Source: Kaiparowitsia implicata GSE-PSE-MK54-09C | GTDB lineage: Bacteria > Cyanobacteriota > Cyanobacteriia > Elainellales > Elainellaceae | Length of the DNA stretch: 64,000 bases | NCBI GenBank assembly: GCA_019359435.1 | Contig: JAHHHI010000070.1 | Location: 57,645 to 121,644, forward strand | Direction: 5' to 3' | Part shown: piece after piece, positions 7,323 to 16,739 of the stretch | Position numbering within the stretch: the stretch's first letter is position 1 | How the letters are laid out: every line of letters starts with the position of its first letter | The notes under the pieces: generated by a model | Databases searched by the model: none | What the model saw: only the letters and a program-made list of their open reading frames with translations | Told to the model about the DNA's origin: nothing | Made by a program: the position numbers and the translations under genes

Positions 7323-7431
7323 CTAGTGCAGCGTCAGCGCTAAGAATTAGGGTTGACGTTCCTCGAAAGTCTTTCTCAGCATGCCTCCCAGAAGGTGGCG
7401 ACCCTAAAATTAAGACTTGACGCTGCACTAG
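7323..7431. repeat. 109-bp MITE with CTAGTGCAGCGTCA ends
   Basis: Left end CTAGTGCAGCGTCAGCGCTA and right end (reverse complement) CTAGTGCAGCGTCAAGTCTT form terminal inverted repeats of about 24 bp with few mismatches, including CTAG at both edges. It has no gene. A second, one-ended copy starts at 27477. It lies just upstream of the IS1 fragment. Confidence 0.75.
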
Positions 7432-8478
7432 CCTACCATTACTATTCAGCACTACCCTTAATATTTAGACGTAAAGGTTATTGGCAACCCTCAACCAGAC
7501 CGTTATTTGCCGAGGGAGAGAGGTTATTAACATGAAATCAATACAGGCTTACTGGAGTCCGCTGGCTGAACAAAGTGCTAGTGAATGAGAAGATTATTCC
7601 TGGCTCAGACGGCAATCTAGCCTATCTGACCACACTAATTTGGCTCGATAGTTTCTCTATACCACCGCTTTACTACATCTTGAGCACTACATTTGTATGG
7701 GAAATGTAACGGTCTATTCAGACTAGAGATGGAGTTGGGGGTCTGGTTCATGACAAGGTATCTTGCTTTTCATTTTCTGTGTATGTGAATCCCAGTGGTT
7801 GAGCTAGCGGAACCAGTGGAACAATCAAGAAGAAGTAATTTTGAAATACCACTTAGTGAAATACCACTTAGTGCAGATCTGAATAGTGCTCTATCCAAAG
7901 GTATAGATATCGGGACTCTAGGTAAATCCTTAAAGAAAAAACTATTCAATAATTTAAGCTGTCAATGTAGTGTTTGGAGACCAGGTTGGCTCATATGCCG
8001 TGTGGTGCGATCGCACCTACTCGCTCTTAACAGCTAGAAATACCGAATCCCTTTGTACAGCTTTTAGGGGTATTGAGAATTGTTCGCCATTACCGCTCAG
8101 GCGTCGTTGACGATGCTCTACAAAATCATCTAGATTGAACCTATAGCGCTAGTTTAAGCTTGGAACTGGCTTCTTGGATTGACTTCCTAATCTTGATTGG
8201 GAAAGCTGCCATAATGATCACTAGCGGTCATAGAAAGGGGCTTAAGAGTAGACTCACATTATTCTGTAGTGAAGTTGGCTGTTACATAAACTCACCCAAT
8301 AGACTGTTCAGTTAACAGCTGCCTAATTCAATATCTTGCGTCTAGCTGGCGCGTTCGATATGCTTCTATTCACCCTTCTATTACAGTAAAGTCCAGCTAT
8401 TTAATCAGCATCACTGGGTCAAGGTCATAGCGCTTGATCTCATCGCCTCACTATTTATCTCAAAGGAGAACACAGTTC
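7432..8478. other. 1-kb AT-richer spacer, probable gene debris
   Basis: No convincing gene. One frame near 7565-7710 reads LNKVLVNEKIIPGSDGNLA and on to PPLYYILSTTFVWEM without a start codon, and could be a relic. A GTG-initiated frame at 7795-8037 carries a short duplication (EIPLSEIPLS) but lacks gene-like composition. The last ~100 bases must hold the dps promoter. Confidence 0.4.
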
Positions 8479-9036
8479 ATGGCTACCACTGATACACTAC
8501 TGCAACCGTTTGGAGAAGTTGCGGAAAACCCAATTGGGCTAGAGACGAATGTTACTACTGCCATTTGTGAGGGTTTTAACATTACGCTCTCCAGTTTTCA
8601 GGCGCTGTATTTGCAATATCAAAAGCACCATTTTGTGGTGGACGGTGCTGAATTTTACTCACTGCACGAGTTTTTTCAAGAGTCTTATGGCGATGTTAGT
8701 GAGCATGTGCATGAGATTGGGGAGCGCCTCAATGGGTTGGGAGGGATTCCGGCGGCAGGGTTTGCTAAGCTCGCTGAGCTGTGCTGCTTCACGCCCGAGC
8801 CAGATGGCCGCTACTCTTGCCGTCAAATGGTGCAGCATGATCTGACTGCAGAGCAGGCCATCATTCAAGTATTGCGCCGCCAAGCCGGACAAGCAGAGAG
8901 CTTGGGCGATCGCGCCACCCGATATCTCTACGAAAAAATTCTGCTCGAAACCGAAGATCGCGCCTTCCACTTGGCCCACTTCCTAGCGCATGACAGCCTC
9001 ACCCCGGCCTTTACGCTAGCCAACGGCAGCAACTAG
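8479..9036 (+). CDS. dpsA: Dps-family ferritin-like protein (DpsA type)
   Basis: 185 residues from the ATG at 8479, which has an AAAGGAG box 10 bases upstream. The ferritin-like four-helix bundle shows [18 protein letters not shown] and [12 protein letters not shown], the intersubunit ferroxidase ligands of Dps (His, His, Glu). Dps dodecamers oxidise ferrous iron with peroxide and protect DNA. The N-terminal extension before the bundle and the variant KHHF in place of FHW resemble cyanobacterial DpsA. A second, more canonical Dps lies at 51209-51745. The downstream cbiX is separated by 126 bases. Confidence 0.88.
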   Translation: MATTDTLLQPFGEVAENPIGLETNVTTAICEGFNITLSSFQALYLQYQKHHFVVDGAEFYSLHEFFQESYGDVSEHVHEIGERLNGLGGIPAAGFAKLAELCCFTPEPDGRYSCRQMVQHDLTAEQAIIQVLRRQAGQAESLGDRATRYLYEKILLETEDRAFHLAHFLAHDSLTPAFTLANGSN

Positions 9037-9162
9037 CAGCCGTCGGGTTTGCGATCCCCGTACGGGTTTGCGTGGAGAGGTTCCTGCACCATCTCTCCAC
9101 GCATTGCTGCGCGAGCCTTCTTTTTGCATTTTGTTATTTTTATTGGTTACAGAATAACGTGC

Positions 9163-9960
9163 ATGTCTCATCCTGCTTATCTCCTCATTTCTCATGGCAG
9201 CCGTGATCCAAGACCCGACGCCGCGATGGCAAAGTTGGCACAGCAGTTAGCACAGCAGTTAGCACAGCGGTTGGCAACCTCAGATCTGGCTCTAGCCTCC
9301 CGAGCCTCCTGTGGTGGTGGGCAGGGCGATCGCCCTGCCCGATCTGCATCCGCAATACCACTTGTGGAAACAGCTGTGCTGGAACTGCACCCGCTGCCGC
9401 TGCACCAGCAAATCTTGCGGGTGTCCGAGCACGCGATCGCCCGCCAGCATGATGAGGTACGGCTGGTGCCCATATTTTTGCTGCCAGGGGTTCATGTCAA
9501 AGAAGATATTCCTGCTGAGGTGGCGATCGCCCGCCAGCAGCTAACCGAGTCTCTGCCCATCACGGTATATCCCCACCTCGGGAGTCATCCCCACGTCTCG
9601 CGCTTGCTCATGCCGCCTGCAGACGCCCCCACCACGGCGGCTCGGTTGGTCATTTCCCATGGTAGCCGCAGACCCGGTGGCAATGAGGCCTTAGAGCAGT
9701 TGGCGGCGACTCTGGGCGCATCGGTGGCGTTTTGGTCGGTGCCGCCTAGCATCGAAGACCAGCTAGCAAAGCTTGTGCAGGCAGGTCATCGGGCGATCGC
9801 TCTGATGCCCTTTATGCTGTTCCCCGGCGGCATTTTAGATGGAATCGCTCAACAGGTTGAGACACTCGTTCAGCAGCATCCTCAGGTGACTGTGTATTGG
9901 GCTCCGCCGATGGGTGCCGCGCCAGCCTTGATTGACCTGCTGGCAGACTGGCTAGCCTAA
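9163..9960 (+). CDS. cbiX: Sirohydrochlorin chelatase, two-domain CbiX/SirB
   Basis: 265 residues forming two CbiX halves. The first has LISHGSRDP and FLLPGVHVKEDIP with both metal-handling His residues; the second has VISHGSRRPGG but GGILDGI where the second His would be, so only the first half looks fully competent. The enzyme inserts iron (siroheme) or cobalt (B12) into sirohydrochlorin. Residues ~22-65 hold a LAQQ repeat and a Gly/Arg insert encoded over a HIP1 site. ATG at 9163 is chosen because homology starts there. The next gene, cobA, makes its substrate precursor. Confidence 0.88.
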   Translation: MSHPAYLLISHGSRDPRPDAAMAKLAQQLAQQLAQRLATSDLALASRASCGGGQGDRPARSASAIPLVETAVLELHPLPLHQQILRVSEHAIARQHDEVRLVPIFLLPGVHVKEDIPAEVAIARQQLTESLPITVYPHLGSHPHVSRLLMPPADAPTTAARLVISHGSRRPGGNEALEQLAATLGASVAFWSVPPSIEDQLAKLVQAGHRAIALMPFMLFPGGILDGIAQQVETLVQQHPQVTVYWAPPMGAAPALIDLLADWLA

Positions 9961-10355
9961 ACGTGCAGATCTTGCATCGTCAGCGCATTTTTTTTGCATC
10001 GCACGTCCGCTTCTGTGATAAGCGATACAATTTTCGCCTCAATCTTATTGAAAATTTATATTATGGATATTCTGGGCGATCGCTCATCGATTCCCCCAGC
10101 GCGAACTTAGCATCCTTACTAGATCTATCCAGCGACTTCTTGGCAGATTATCAGCGCTAGATTCAGCGTCTTTAGGGTGAACAGTAGGGGATTCATCATT
10201 CTGCATCCCGTCACACTGCACCCCCCAGGGCAACCCGCGACAATTTTTGAACTGAATCTGCCTGTTGCGATTGGCTAGAGCAGGGTCACTGGCACGGTTC
10301 ATCGCGCTTCTACCCATTCGCGCACCCACCCATTGGACACTTAATTCAATCCTCT
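9961..10355. other. 395-bp spacer between cbiX and cobA
   Basis: No gene, tRNA or riboswitch-like structure recognised; a AT-rich stretch near 10020-10070 (AAAATTTATATTATGG) could contain the cobA promoter. Confidence 0.35.
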
Positions 10356-11117
10356 ATGCAGCATTCCATTGGCAAAGTGTATCTGGTTGGCGCAGGCCCA
10401 GGCGATCCGGGGTTGTTTACGCTGAAGGGCAAAACCCTGCTCGAACATGCGGATGTCGTGGTGTATGACGCGCTGGTGAGCCCGCAGATTTTGGCGATGG
10501 TCAATCCCCAAGCCGAGCGCATCAATGCAGGCAAACGTCGAGGACGCCACTCGCTGCAGCAAACCGATACAACTCAGCTTTTGATTGACAAGGCCCATCA
10601 CCATGCGGTCGTGGTGCGGCTCAAAGGCGGCGATCCGTTTGTGTTTGGGCGCGGCGGCGAAGAAATGCAGGATTTGGTCAACGCCGGGATTGCGGTAGAA
10701 GTGGTGCCCGGCATCACTTCAGGAATTGCTGCCCCCGCCTATGCCGGAATTCCCCTGACCCATCGAGCCTATAGCTCCTCCGTTACGTTTGTGACGGGGC
10801 ATGAGTCGGCGGGGAAGTATCGCCCAGAGGTGAACTGGGGGGCGATCGCCCAAGGCAGTGAAACCATCGTCGTGTATATGGGCGTGCACAACCTGCCCTA
10901 TATCGTGCAGCAGCTTCAGCAGGGGGGACTGGCAGCCGAGACCCCCATTGCCCTCGTGCGCTGGGGCACCTGCCCCCAGCAGCAAGAGCTGTTGGGCACC
11001 TTGAGCACCATTGCTCAACAGGTGGCAGATACTGAATTCGAGGCTCCGGCGATCGCCGTCATTGGCAACGTGGTCAACCTCCACCGCATCCTGGCTCAGT
11101 GCCGTCCGGCGATCTAG
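10356..11117 (+). CDS. cobA: Uroporphyrinogen-III C-methyltransferase
   Basis: 253 residues, a complete single-domain SUMT. Seen are VGAGPGDPGLFTLKG (SAM-binding loop), VVRLKGGDPFVFGRGGEE, EVVPGITSGIAAPAYAGIP and THR. It adds two methyls to uroporphyrinogen III to give precorrin-2, feeding siroheme and B12. It lacks the CysG oxidase/chelatase extension, which agrees with a separate chelatase (cbiX) upstream. Siroheme is the cofactor of nitrite and sulfite reductases. It is expressed in the same direction as cbiX and hemB but with long spacers, so they are probably separate transcripts. Confidence 0.95.
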   Translation: MQHSIGKVYLVGAGPGDPGLFTLKGKTLLEHADVVVYDALVSPQILAMVNPQAERINAGKRRGRHSLQQTDTTQLLIDKAHHHAVVVRLKGGDPFVFGRGGEEMQDLVNAGIAVEVVPGITSGIAAPAYAGIPLTHRAYSSSVTFVTGHESAGKYRPEVNWGAIAQGSETIVVYMGVHNLPYIVQQLQQGGLAAETPIALVRWGTCPQQQELLGTLSTIAQQVADTEFEAPAIAVIGNVVNLHRILAQCRPAI

Positions 11118-11439
11118 GGCAGATTTTATGATTGGGAACACAGGAGGGCTAGGGGCGATCGCTCCCCCTCTGACGCACGACGCCCGCGTAAACCACCCCA
11201 CCCACGGGGTGAACCTGCGAACCCAACTATCCCAAAGTCCCGTTACAGAACGTAACCATCCGGCTCTGGTATCGCTCCTGCGAACGGTTTAGACTTTTTA
11301 GTATTGCATCGCTCGGCCAGATTACTAAAGTGGCGATGTGGAACCTGCAAGACACGCAGATTCCACCACCTTGCCGATTCTGACCCAGTTGAAGTCTACC
11401 CATTCCGCGTTTCTAGGCTTAACGCACCTGATATCTGCC

Positions 11440-12429
11440 ATGTTCCCAGTACAGCGTCCCCGCCGCCTTCGTAGCCATCCCCAGCTTCGTCGTATGGTTC
11501 GCGAAACCGTGCTCACCCCCAACGACCTAATCTACCCGCTGTTTGCCGTACCTGGAACTGGCGTCGCCAATGAAGTGCGCTCTATGCCCGGGGTCTACCA
11601 GCTCTCGGTCGATAAAATTGTAGAAGATGCGAAAGAGGTCTACGACCTAGGCATCCCTGCCATCATCCTGTTTGGCATTCCAGAAGACAAAGATACAGAG
11701 GCGACCGGCGCTTGGCATGACTGTGGCATTGTGCAAAAAGCGACCGAAGCTGTCAAGGCGGCTCTTCCCGATCTGATTGTGGTTGTAGACACCTGCCTCT
11801 GTGAATACACTGCCCACGGGCACTGCGGCTACTTAGAAGTAGGCGACCTGTCAGGTCGAGTGTTAAACGACCCCACACTGGATTTGTTGAAGAAAACCGC
11901 CGTGTCTCAGGCATCCGCCGGGGCCGATATTATTGCACCCTCCGGCATGATGGATGGGTTTGTCCAGGCGATTCGCCAAGGGCTAGACGAGGCCAATTTT
12001 GAAGACATCCCTATCATGTCCTATGCGGCTAAGTATGCATCGGCGTACTATGGCCCATTTCGCGATGCGGCTGATTCTGCGCCTCAATTTGGCGATCGCC
12101 GCACCTACCAAATGGATCCCAGCAACAGCCGCGAAGCCCTCAAAGAAATCCACCTCGACATTGCTGAGGGGGCAGACATGCTAATGGTCAAACCTGCGCT
12201 GTCTTATATGGATATCATCTGGCAGGTGAAGCAAGCCTCTAATCTGCCGGTTGCGGCTTACAACGTGTCTGGCGAATACTCAATGGTCAAAGCCGCTGCC
12301 CTAAACGACTGGATTGATGAAGAAAAAGTGGTGATGGAAACGCTCACCAGCTTCAAACGGGCCGGAGCTGATTTAATTCTGACCTACCATGCCAAAGATG
12401 CCGCCCGCTGGATGGCATCTGTTCTATAA
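11440..12429 (+). CDS. hemB: Delta-aminolevulinic acid dehydratase
   Basis: 329 residues. The Schiff-base lysines lie in [15 protein letters not shown] and [11 protein letters not shown], and [14 protein letters not shown] is the three-Cys zinc site. The enzyme joins two 5-aminolevulinate molecules to porphobilinogen, the common step to heme, chlorophyll, bilins and siroheme. The ATG at 11440 gives the usual N-terminus ([11 protein letters not shown]); a start 34 codons earlier would read through spacer. No tail motif beyond the family's length. Confidence 0.96.
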   Translation: MFPVQRPRRLRSHPQLRRMVRETVLTPNDLIYPLFAVPGTGVANEVRSMPGVYQLSVDKIVEDAKEVYDLGIPAIILFGIPEDKDTEATGAWHDCGIVQKATEAVKAALPDLIVVVDTCLCEYTAHGHCGYLEVGDLSGRVLNDPTLDLLKKTAVSQASAGADIIAPSGMMDGFVQAIRQGLDEANFEDIPIMSYAAKYASAYYGPFRDAADSAPQFGDRRTYQMDPSNSREALKEIHLDIAEGADMLMVKPALSYMDIIWQVKQASNLPVAAYNVSGEYSMVKAAALNDWIDEEKVVMETLTSFKRAGADLILTYHAKDAARWMASVL

Positions 12430-12603
12430 AGAAAAACCGGGAAACTACGCAAAAGCAGTGTAAGAACATAAAGATTTGATGATCTTAGAATGAGGATTGC
12501 CCCATTTGTTCTTCATGTCATCACTATAGAAGTACTGCTCTACTTGTCTTGTGGAAACCCCCAAGACCGCAGAGTCAACTGACCCCCTGTTGATTCTACT
12601 GAC

Positions 12604-12810
12604 ATGAAATACTCCCTCACTCGCTCCAAATCGGACTGGCGCTTGCACATTTGGGAACCTGCGCCAATTAATCACAATCGTGTCTCTCCGTTTCTCTACA
12701 AAATTAACCTGCGCTTTGGTACCGAATATGAAGCGCGGGAAGCATTAAGCCATTTTTTGCAGATGCAGCAGCAAGAGTATGGCGAACAGTGCGAACTCAT
12801 TTCAGCCTAG
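12604..12810 (+). CDS. Small conserved hypothetical protein
   Basis: 68 residues, polar and aromatic-rich (DWRLHIWEPAP, KINLRFGTEYEAREAL), no membrane segment. It looks like a small cyanobacterial hypothetical with an alpha/beta fold. It stands alone between hemB and a strong bidirectional hairpin. The ATG at 12604 is the only good start; no clear ribosome site. Function unknown. Confidence 0.7.
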   Translation: MKYSLTRSKSDWRLHIWEPAPINHNRVSPFLYKINLRFGTEYEAREALSHFLQMQQQEYGEQCELISA

Positions 12811-12932
12811 ATGTCTGCGCTGTGGAACCCGTAGCGATAGGGTTTGTACTAAGGCAAGGCCCAGCACTGGGCCGATGTGTGGGATACCCCAACCCACTCG
12901 AAAAATGCTGCATCTGAAGAAAGTCCTGACAT

Positions 12933-12967
12933 AAAAGGGGATACTGCGACATACAGTATCCCCTTTT
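12933..12967. terminator. Strong bidirectional terminator
   Basis: AAAAGGGGATACTG (12933-12946) pairs perfectly with CAGTATCCCCTTTT (12954-12967) across a 7-base loop, giving a U run on either strand. It can end transcripts from the small gene at 12810 and from ndhJ. Confidence 0.8.
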
Positions 12968-13080
12968 GCGTCTTTCAGACGATTCAATAGCGTCTCTAAA
13001 TTCACTAGAGACGCGGCTGACTCTATGCAGACGTCGCTCTCAAAAATGACATGCCCTACCTATGGTACAGGCTGCATTCC

Positions 13081-13211
13081 CTAGGGCGTGTCATCAATTC
13101 CGACCAAAAGCCTTGTGCTACAAGCGTTGTCACGCCCGATCCAAAAAACAGGCTAGGGGCTGTGACCGTTCATTTCTGGGCCATTAGCGGCTGATTGATG
13201 ACAGCCCCTAG
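13081..13211. repeat. 131-bp CTAG-flanked MITE, copy 1
   Basis: Ends CTAGGGCGTGTCATCAATTC and (reverse complement) CTAGGGGCTGTCATCAATCA form inverted repeats; CTAG stands at both edges as a possible target duplication. Near-identical copies lie at 27725-27855 and 56097-56229. The right-hand CTAG contains the ndhJ stop codon (13208-13210). No coding capacity. Confidence 0.85.
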
Positions 13212-13753
13212 TGAGCGTCTTGCAACTCGTAAAAATCTGGCGAGATGTAATCTTTTCGGAGTGGAAAGCCAACCCAGTCCTCTGGCATTAAGATGCGCTT
13301 CAGATTGGGGTGCCCTTCGTAGACAATGCCATACATGTCATAGCTTTCTCGCTCTTGCCAATCGGCTCCTTTCCAAATCCAGTAAACAGAAGGCACCCGA
13401 GCATCATCGCGGGGAACTGATACCTTGATCCGTACTTCTTCTGATCGAGTTACATCGTCTGCGATCTTGATCAAATGATAGGTGCTCACCAGATCTGCGC
13501 CTGGGCCAACATCGTAGGCAGCCTGACACTGCAGACAGTTGAAGCCATAAGCAAATAGAGCCGTAGCAAACGGGAGCAAAAACTCGCGGTCTACCTTGAG
13601 CACTTCCACACCTTGGTGGTCAGCTTCCAAGATTTCGTGGTCAAACCCATTCTCGGTCAACCACTGAGACACTTTCCCTGCTTCTACCAGAGACGTCTCC
13701 TGGCTATCTGATGCGCCTTTAGCGGCTTTAGAGGCTTGCGATTCGTCAGTCAC
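13208..13753 (-). CDS. ndhJ: NAD(P)H-quinone oxidoreductase subunit J
   Basis: 181 residues, the 30-kDa (NuoC-like) subunit of the peripheral arm of cyanobacterial NDH-1, which passes ferredoxin electrons to plastoquinone in respiration and cyclic flow. Signature [20 protein letters not shown] and [13 protein letters not shown] are intact. I chose the GTG at 13753, which overlaps the ndhK stop; a TTG two codons earlier is also possible. The last codons (QDAH) run directly into the CTAG of a MITE, so the natural stop may have been replaced. Confidence 0.95.
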   Translation of the reverse strand: MTDESQASKAAKGASDSQETSLVEAGKVSQWLTENGFDHEILEADHQGVEVLKVDREFLLPFATALFAYGFNCLQCQAAYDVGPGADLVSTYHLIKIADDVTRSEEVRIKVSVPRDDARVPSVYWIWKGADWQERESYDMYGIVYEGHPNLKRILMPEDWVGFPLRKDYISPDFYELQDAH

Positions 13754-14483
13754 GCTCAACAGTCTCCTTCTCAGTTTGCTCCAGTTCTGCTGCAACTGGC
13801 ATGCCCATGGCCTGCATCAGCTCCTTCGATGGAGCCTTGCGGCTGTTTAGCGATAGGTATTTGCCGTCGTGAATTGGAGCAGAGGGCTTCATTGCATGGG
13901 CGACCGTGTAATAACGATGGCTGGGGGCAATTATGCCGCGCTCTGCTGCCGCTTCGCTGCCAATTTTCTTCCGCAGCTTGATGATGGCATCCATAATGGC
14001 TTCGGGGCGGGGTGGGCAACCCGGAATGTACACATCCACGGGAATTAACTTGTCCACTCCACGCACAGCCGAGGGAGAATCCATGCTGAACATGCCGCCT
14101 GTGATGGTGCAAGCGCCCATGGCAATGACATATTTAGGATCAGGCATTTGCTCATAGAGCCGCACTAAAGCCGGAGCCATTTTCATGGTAACAGTGCCAG
14201 CGGTAATGATGAGATCGGCCTGACGCGGGGTAGACCGAGGCAACAACCCAAAGCGGTCGAAGTCAAACCGGGAGCCAATCAGCGCGGCAAACTCAATGAA
14301 GCAGCAGGCGGTGCCATAGAGCAAAGGCCATAGGCTCGACAAGCGAGCCCAGTTGTAAAGATCATCCACTGTGGTGAGGATGACGTTTTCAGATAAATCT
14401 TGGGTGACTTGGGGCTTGCCCACCGGGTTGAGCACTTGCTCGGTCGGATCGTAATTCGTGATGGTTTTAGGATTCATGACCAT
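13746..14483 (-). CDS. ndhK: NAD(P)H-quinone oxidoreductase subunit K
   Basis: 245 residues, the NuoB/PsbG-type subunit that holds the last 4Fe-4S cluster (N2). The ligands are visible: GTACCFIEF (two Cys), [10 protein letters not shown] and [11 protein letters not shown]. The ATG at 14483 has a GGAG at 7 bases; a second ATG at 14477 overlaps the ndhC stop. Second gene of ndhC-ndhK-ndhJ, the conserved order in cyanobacteria and plastids. The C-terminal ~40 residues are Glu-rich and variable. Confidence 0.97.
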   Translation of the reverse strand: MVMNPKTITNYDPTEQVLNPVGKPQVTQDLSENVILTTVDDLYNWARLSSLWPLLYGTACCFIEFAALIGSRFDFDRFGLLPRSTPRQADLIITAGTVTMKMAPALVRLYEQMPDPKYVIAMGACTITGGMFSMDSPSAVRGVDKLIPVDVYIPGCPPRPEAIMDAIIKLRKKIGSEAAAERGIIAPSHRYYTVAHAMKPSAPIHDGKYLSLNSRKAPSKELMQAMGMPVAAELEQTEKETVERD

Positions 14484-14836
14484 TCCAATGCTCCTTTTCG
14501 CCAGGCGTAGACTAGACCGATCACGAGGATTGCAATGAAGACTAGCGCTTCTGCAAAGGCTAACAACCCAAGTTGATTGAAGGCCACGGCCCAGGGATAC
14601 AAAAATACGGTTTCTACGTCAAAGATAACGAAGACGAGAGAAAACATGTAGTAGCGGATGTTGAACTGAATCCAGGCTCCCCCGATGGGTTCCATGCCTG
14701 ACTCATAGGTTGTGCGGCGCTCGACCCCCTGCCGCTTGGGGCGCAGCAGTTGAGAAGAGATGATCGCGATGGCGGGCACAGCGCTACAGACTAGCAAAAA
14801 GCCCAGGAAGTATTCGTAGCCACTCAGAACAAACAC
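14474..14836 (-). CDS. ndhC: NAD(P)H-quinone oxidoreductase subunit 3
   Basis: 120 residues from a GTG at 14836, the exact usual length, starting [19 protein letters not shown] ten codons further up would extend the frame but has no family support. Three membrane helices; the loop carries [15 protein letters not shown], the conserved NuoA/NdhC region that contacts the quinone site (the usual Cys is here Ser-Gly-Met context, as in other cyanobacteria). First gene of the ndhCKJ operon. Confidence 0.95.
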   Translation of the reverse strand: MFVLSGYEYFLGFLLVCSAVPAIAIISSQLLRPKRQGVERRTTYESGMEPIGGAWIQFNIRYYMFSLVFVIFDVETVFLYPWAVAFNQLGLLAFAEALVFIAILVIGLVYAWRKGALEWS

Positions 14837-15032
14837 AATGACACTCGCTGCTTTCGACTGGGTCAATCACTAAATATGGTACTCTCTTTTTCATTTTGTT
14901 TCAGAATTAGTGAGTATTTAATGCATTCCTTTTTTTGGGGATAGCATTAGGGTTTGTGCAGTTGTCTAAGGGGTGGAAAGGAGGGGCGATCGCCCGTTCT
15001 ATCCCTCAATCTGTGGGTCTAAGGCTGGCTCT

Positions 15033-15683
15033 ATGCCCTCATTGGATGTGGTGATTGTGGCGGTATACCTGTTTACGCTGGTATACATTGCCTATCGCGC
15101 GATCGATAGTTTAGAAGACCAGGCTGTGGTGTATCTTGACCAAGCCACCCTGCGGGCACAACTTGAGGAGGCCAATCTTCAAGATCTTCTGGCGATTAAG
15201 GTGCCGCTGAAAGGGCGCTATCGCTTTGAGCCTATTCCTGATCTGTCGCTGATGATCACCAATGCCTCGGAGTTTCCCATCTATGTCGATTGGGATCGCT
15301 CAACATTGACTAGCTTTGCCGGGCGATCGCGCCGAGTCGTGCGCGTTACACCCAGCATGAACTTTGATCTGTCGCAACCGCAAATCTTTAGCGTGATTGC
15401 GCCAGGGAAGGTGCTGAGCGAGCGCATTGTGGCCGAAGACATGCTTAAACGTACGCCTGAAGGCATCATGCAGGTGGCGATTCCCTTAGTGGATTTGGCA
15501 CCGGTGCAGATGCTGCCAGAAGACAAACAGCTTGAGTTTGCGCTGCGGCTAGTGGTTCGCATTGTCGAACCCGGTCGAGAACTAGAGCAAGACATGGTGA
15601 CCTATTCGATGGTGTGTCGCTTTATCGCCAAGCGCGTGCCATGGGATGCAGGCTATCCCTGGAAGCGCAAAAAAGAGGCTTAG
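15033..15683 (+). CDS. Membrane-anchored conserved hypothetical
   Basis: 216 residues. One N-terminal helix (about 4-24, LDVVIVAVYLFTLVYIAYRA) anchors a soluble domain rich in beta strands with FEPIPDLSLMITNASEFPIYVDWDRSTL, reminiscent of an immunoglobulin-like or stress-response fold. No catalytic residues stand out. It is a cyanobacterial conserved protein of unknown role. ATG at 15033 chosen from the membrane helix position. Divergent from ndhC across a 200-bp region. Confidence 0.75.
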   Translation: MPSLDVVIVAVYLFTLVYIAYRAIDSLEDQAVVYLDQATLRAQLEEANLQDLLAIKVPLKGRYRFEPIPDLSLMITNASEFPIYVDWDRSTLTSFAGRSRRVVRVTPSMNFDLSQPQIFSVIAPGKVLSERIVAEDMLKRTPEGIMQVAIPLVDLAPVQMLPEDKQLEFALRLVVRIVEPGRELEQDMVTYSMVCRFIAKRVPWDAGYPWKRKKEA

Positions 15684-15851
15684 GCCATTTCTCGAAAAGA
15701 GTCCTTTATTGGGCAACATTGGGCAAGCAGCCGTTCGCTCTTACTACCTGCTGGCTTCGACTTTGCTCAGCCAGCTTGTGTCCTGAGCAAAGCTGTCTCA
15801 GAGAAGCTAGGCTAAAATCCTTTTATAGAGATCACATCATATCAAGATCAT

Positions 15852-15940
15852 ATCAAGTCCGGTCAATTAACCTAAGAATTTTAAGCCGCTAACCCTTGTC
15901 CATCCTGAGTTTATAGTGAGGTCAATTAAGCGGACTTGAT
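15852..15940. repeat. 89-bp element with 21-bp inverted ends
   Basis: ATCAAGTCCGGTCAATTAAC at the left faces (reverse complement) ATCAAGTCCGCTTAATTGAC at the right; three mismatches in 21 bp. An 11-bp direct duplication (ATCATATCAAG twice) sits at the left border. Single copy here; probably an IS-derived MITE. Confidence 0.6.
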
Positions 15941-16089
15941 GTTAGAAGACAATGTAGAGGCGATCGCACCGACCCCTTTCTTACGCTCTACGACTCATCG
16001 TCTCCGAAGTCTTCCGTGAGCAGCAGATAGCAATTTGCAACGTGATATCCCGTGATGCCTATGAGGGACTTCAGCTAAGGGGCGACCGC

Positions 16090-16095
16090 TATAGA
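16090..16095 (+). promoter_or_regulatory. Possible -10 box of rnpB
   Basis: TATAGA at 16090-16095 lies about 14 bases before the start of the mature RNase P RNA. No good -35 hexamer was seen at the right distance. Confidence 0.35.
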
Positions 16096-16108
16096 TACAC
16101 TGAGTATA

Positions 16109-16560
16109 GGGAAGAGGCAGCGAGGCGGCTGCAAACCTCAACCAAGGTTTGAGGAAAGTCCGGGCTCCCGAAAGACCAGACTTGCTTGGTAACGCCAAGT
16201 GCGCGCGAGCGTGAGGATAGTGCCACAGAAACATACCGCCCGTTTTGGGATCAAGCGGTAGGAATTGAGCCTTGGGATTTATTCCACATGTTCAATTCAC
16301 CTCGGATTCCTAGATGTGGTAAGGGTGCAAAGGTGCGGTAAGAGCGCACCAGCAACGACCGTGAGGCGTTGGCTCGGTAAACCCCGGTTGGGAGCAAGGT
16401 CGAAGGAGCAACGGTTGGTCTTTTACCGGCTCCGAAAGATAGGGATTCCTGTCTTTGCCAATCCGCTAGAGGTGCCTGGTGACAGGCATCCCAGATAGAT
16501 AGCTGCCCATTCAGCGTTCGCGTTGGGTGAACAGAACCCGGCTTATGTCTGCCTCTTTCC
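16109..16560 (+). ncRNA. rnpB: RNase P RNA
   Basis: About 450 bases of cyanobacterial type-A RNase P RNA, the catalytic subunit that trims the 5' leader of tRNAs. The P1 helix is formed by GAAGAGGCAG (16111-16120) and CTGCCTCTTT (16549-16558). The conserved core GAGGAAAGTCCGGGCTCCC begins at 16151, and the 3' core ACAGAACCCGGCTTATG begins at 16531. The L15-type sequence expected to bind tRNA CCA is not obvious, as in most cyanobacteria. Ends are set from the helix and may be off by a few bases. Confidence 0.95.
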
Positions 16561-16739
16561 ACCCAAATTTGCGAGTGTGTTGGCGTGATGGGTCGATGGA
16601 GTGGGTTGGCTGGCTTTCATCCTGTTCTAGTTTCTAGCGCGAGGGCGACGAATGATTTGGCGTCGGAGCGAACTGCATCGATGCCCTTTTGTGCGACACT
16701 TCGACGCCCTGATGCAGTCTGTCCTGATGTTCTGTGCTC

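Noticed and set aside
7795..8037. GTG-started 80-codon frame
   Set aside because: No ribosome site, internal short duplication, no protein-like pattern; lies in debris region.
9961..10355. Cobalamin riboswitch before cobA
   Set aside because: No B12-box sequence or matching stems seen.
14837..14866. Longer ndhC from TTG
   Set aside because: The GTG at 14836 gives exactly the 120-residue family length and N-terminus.
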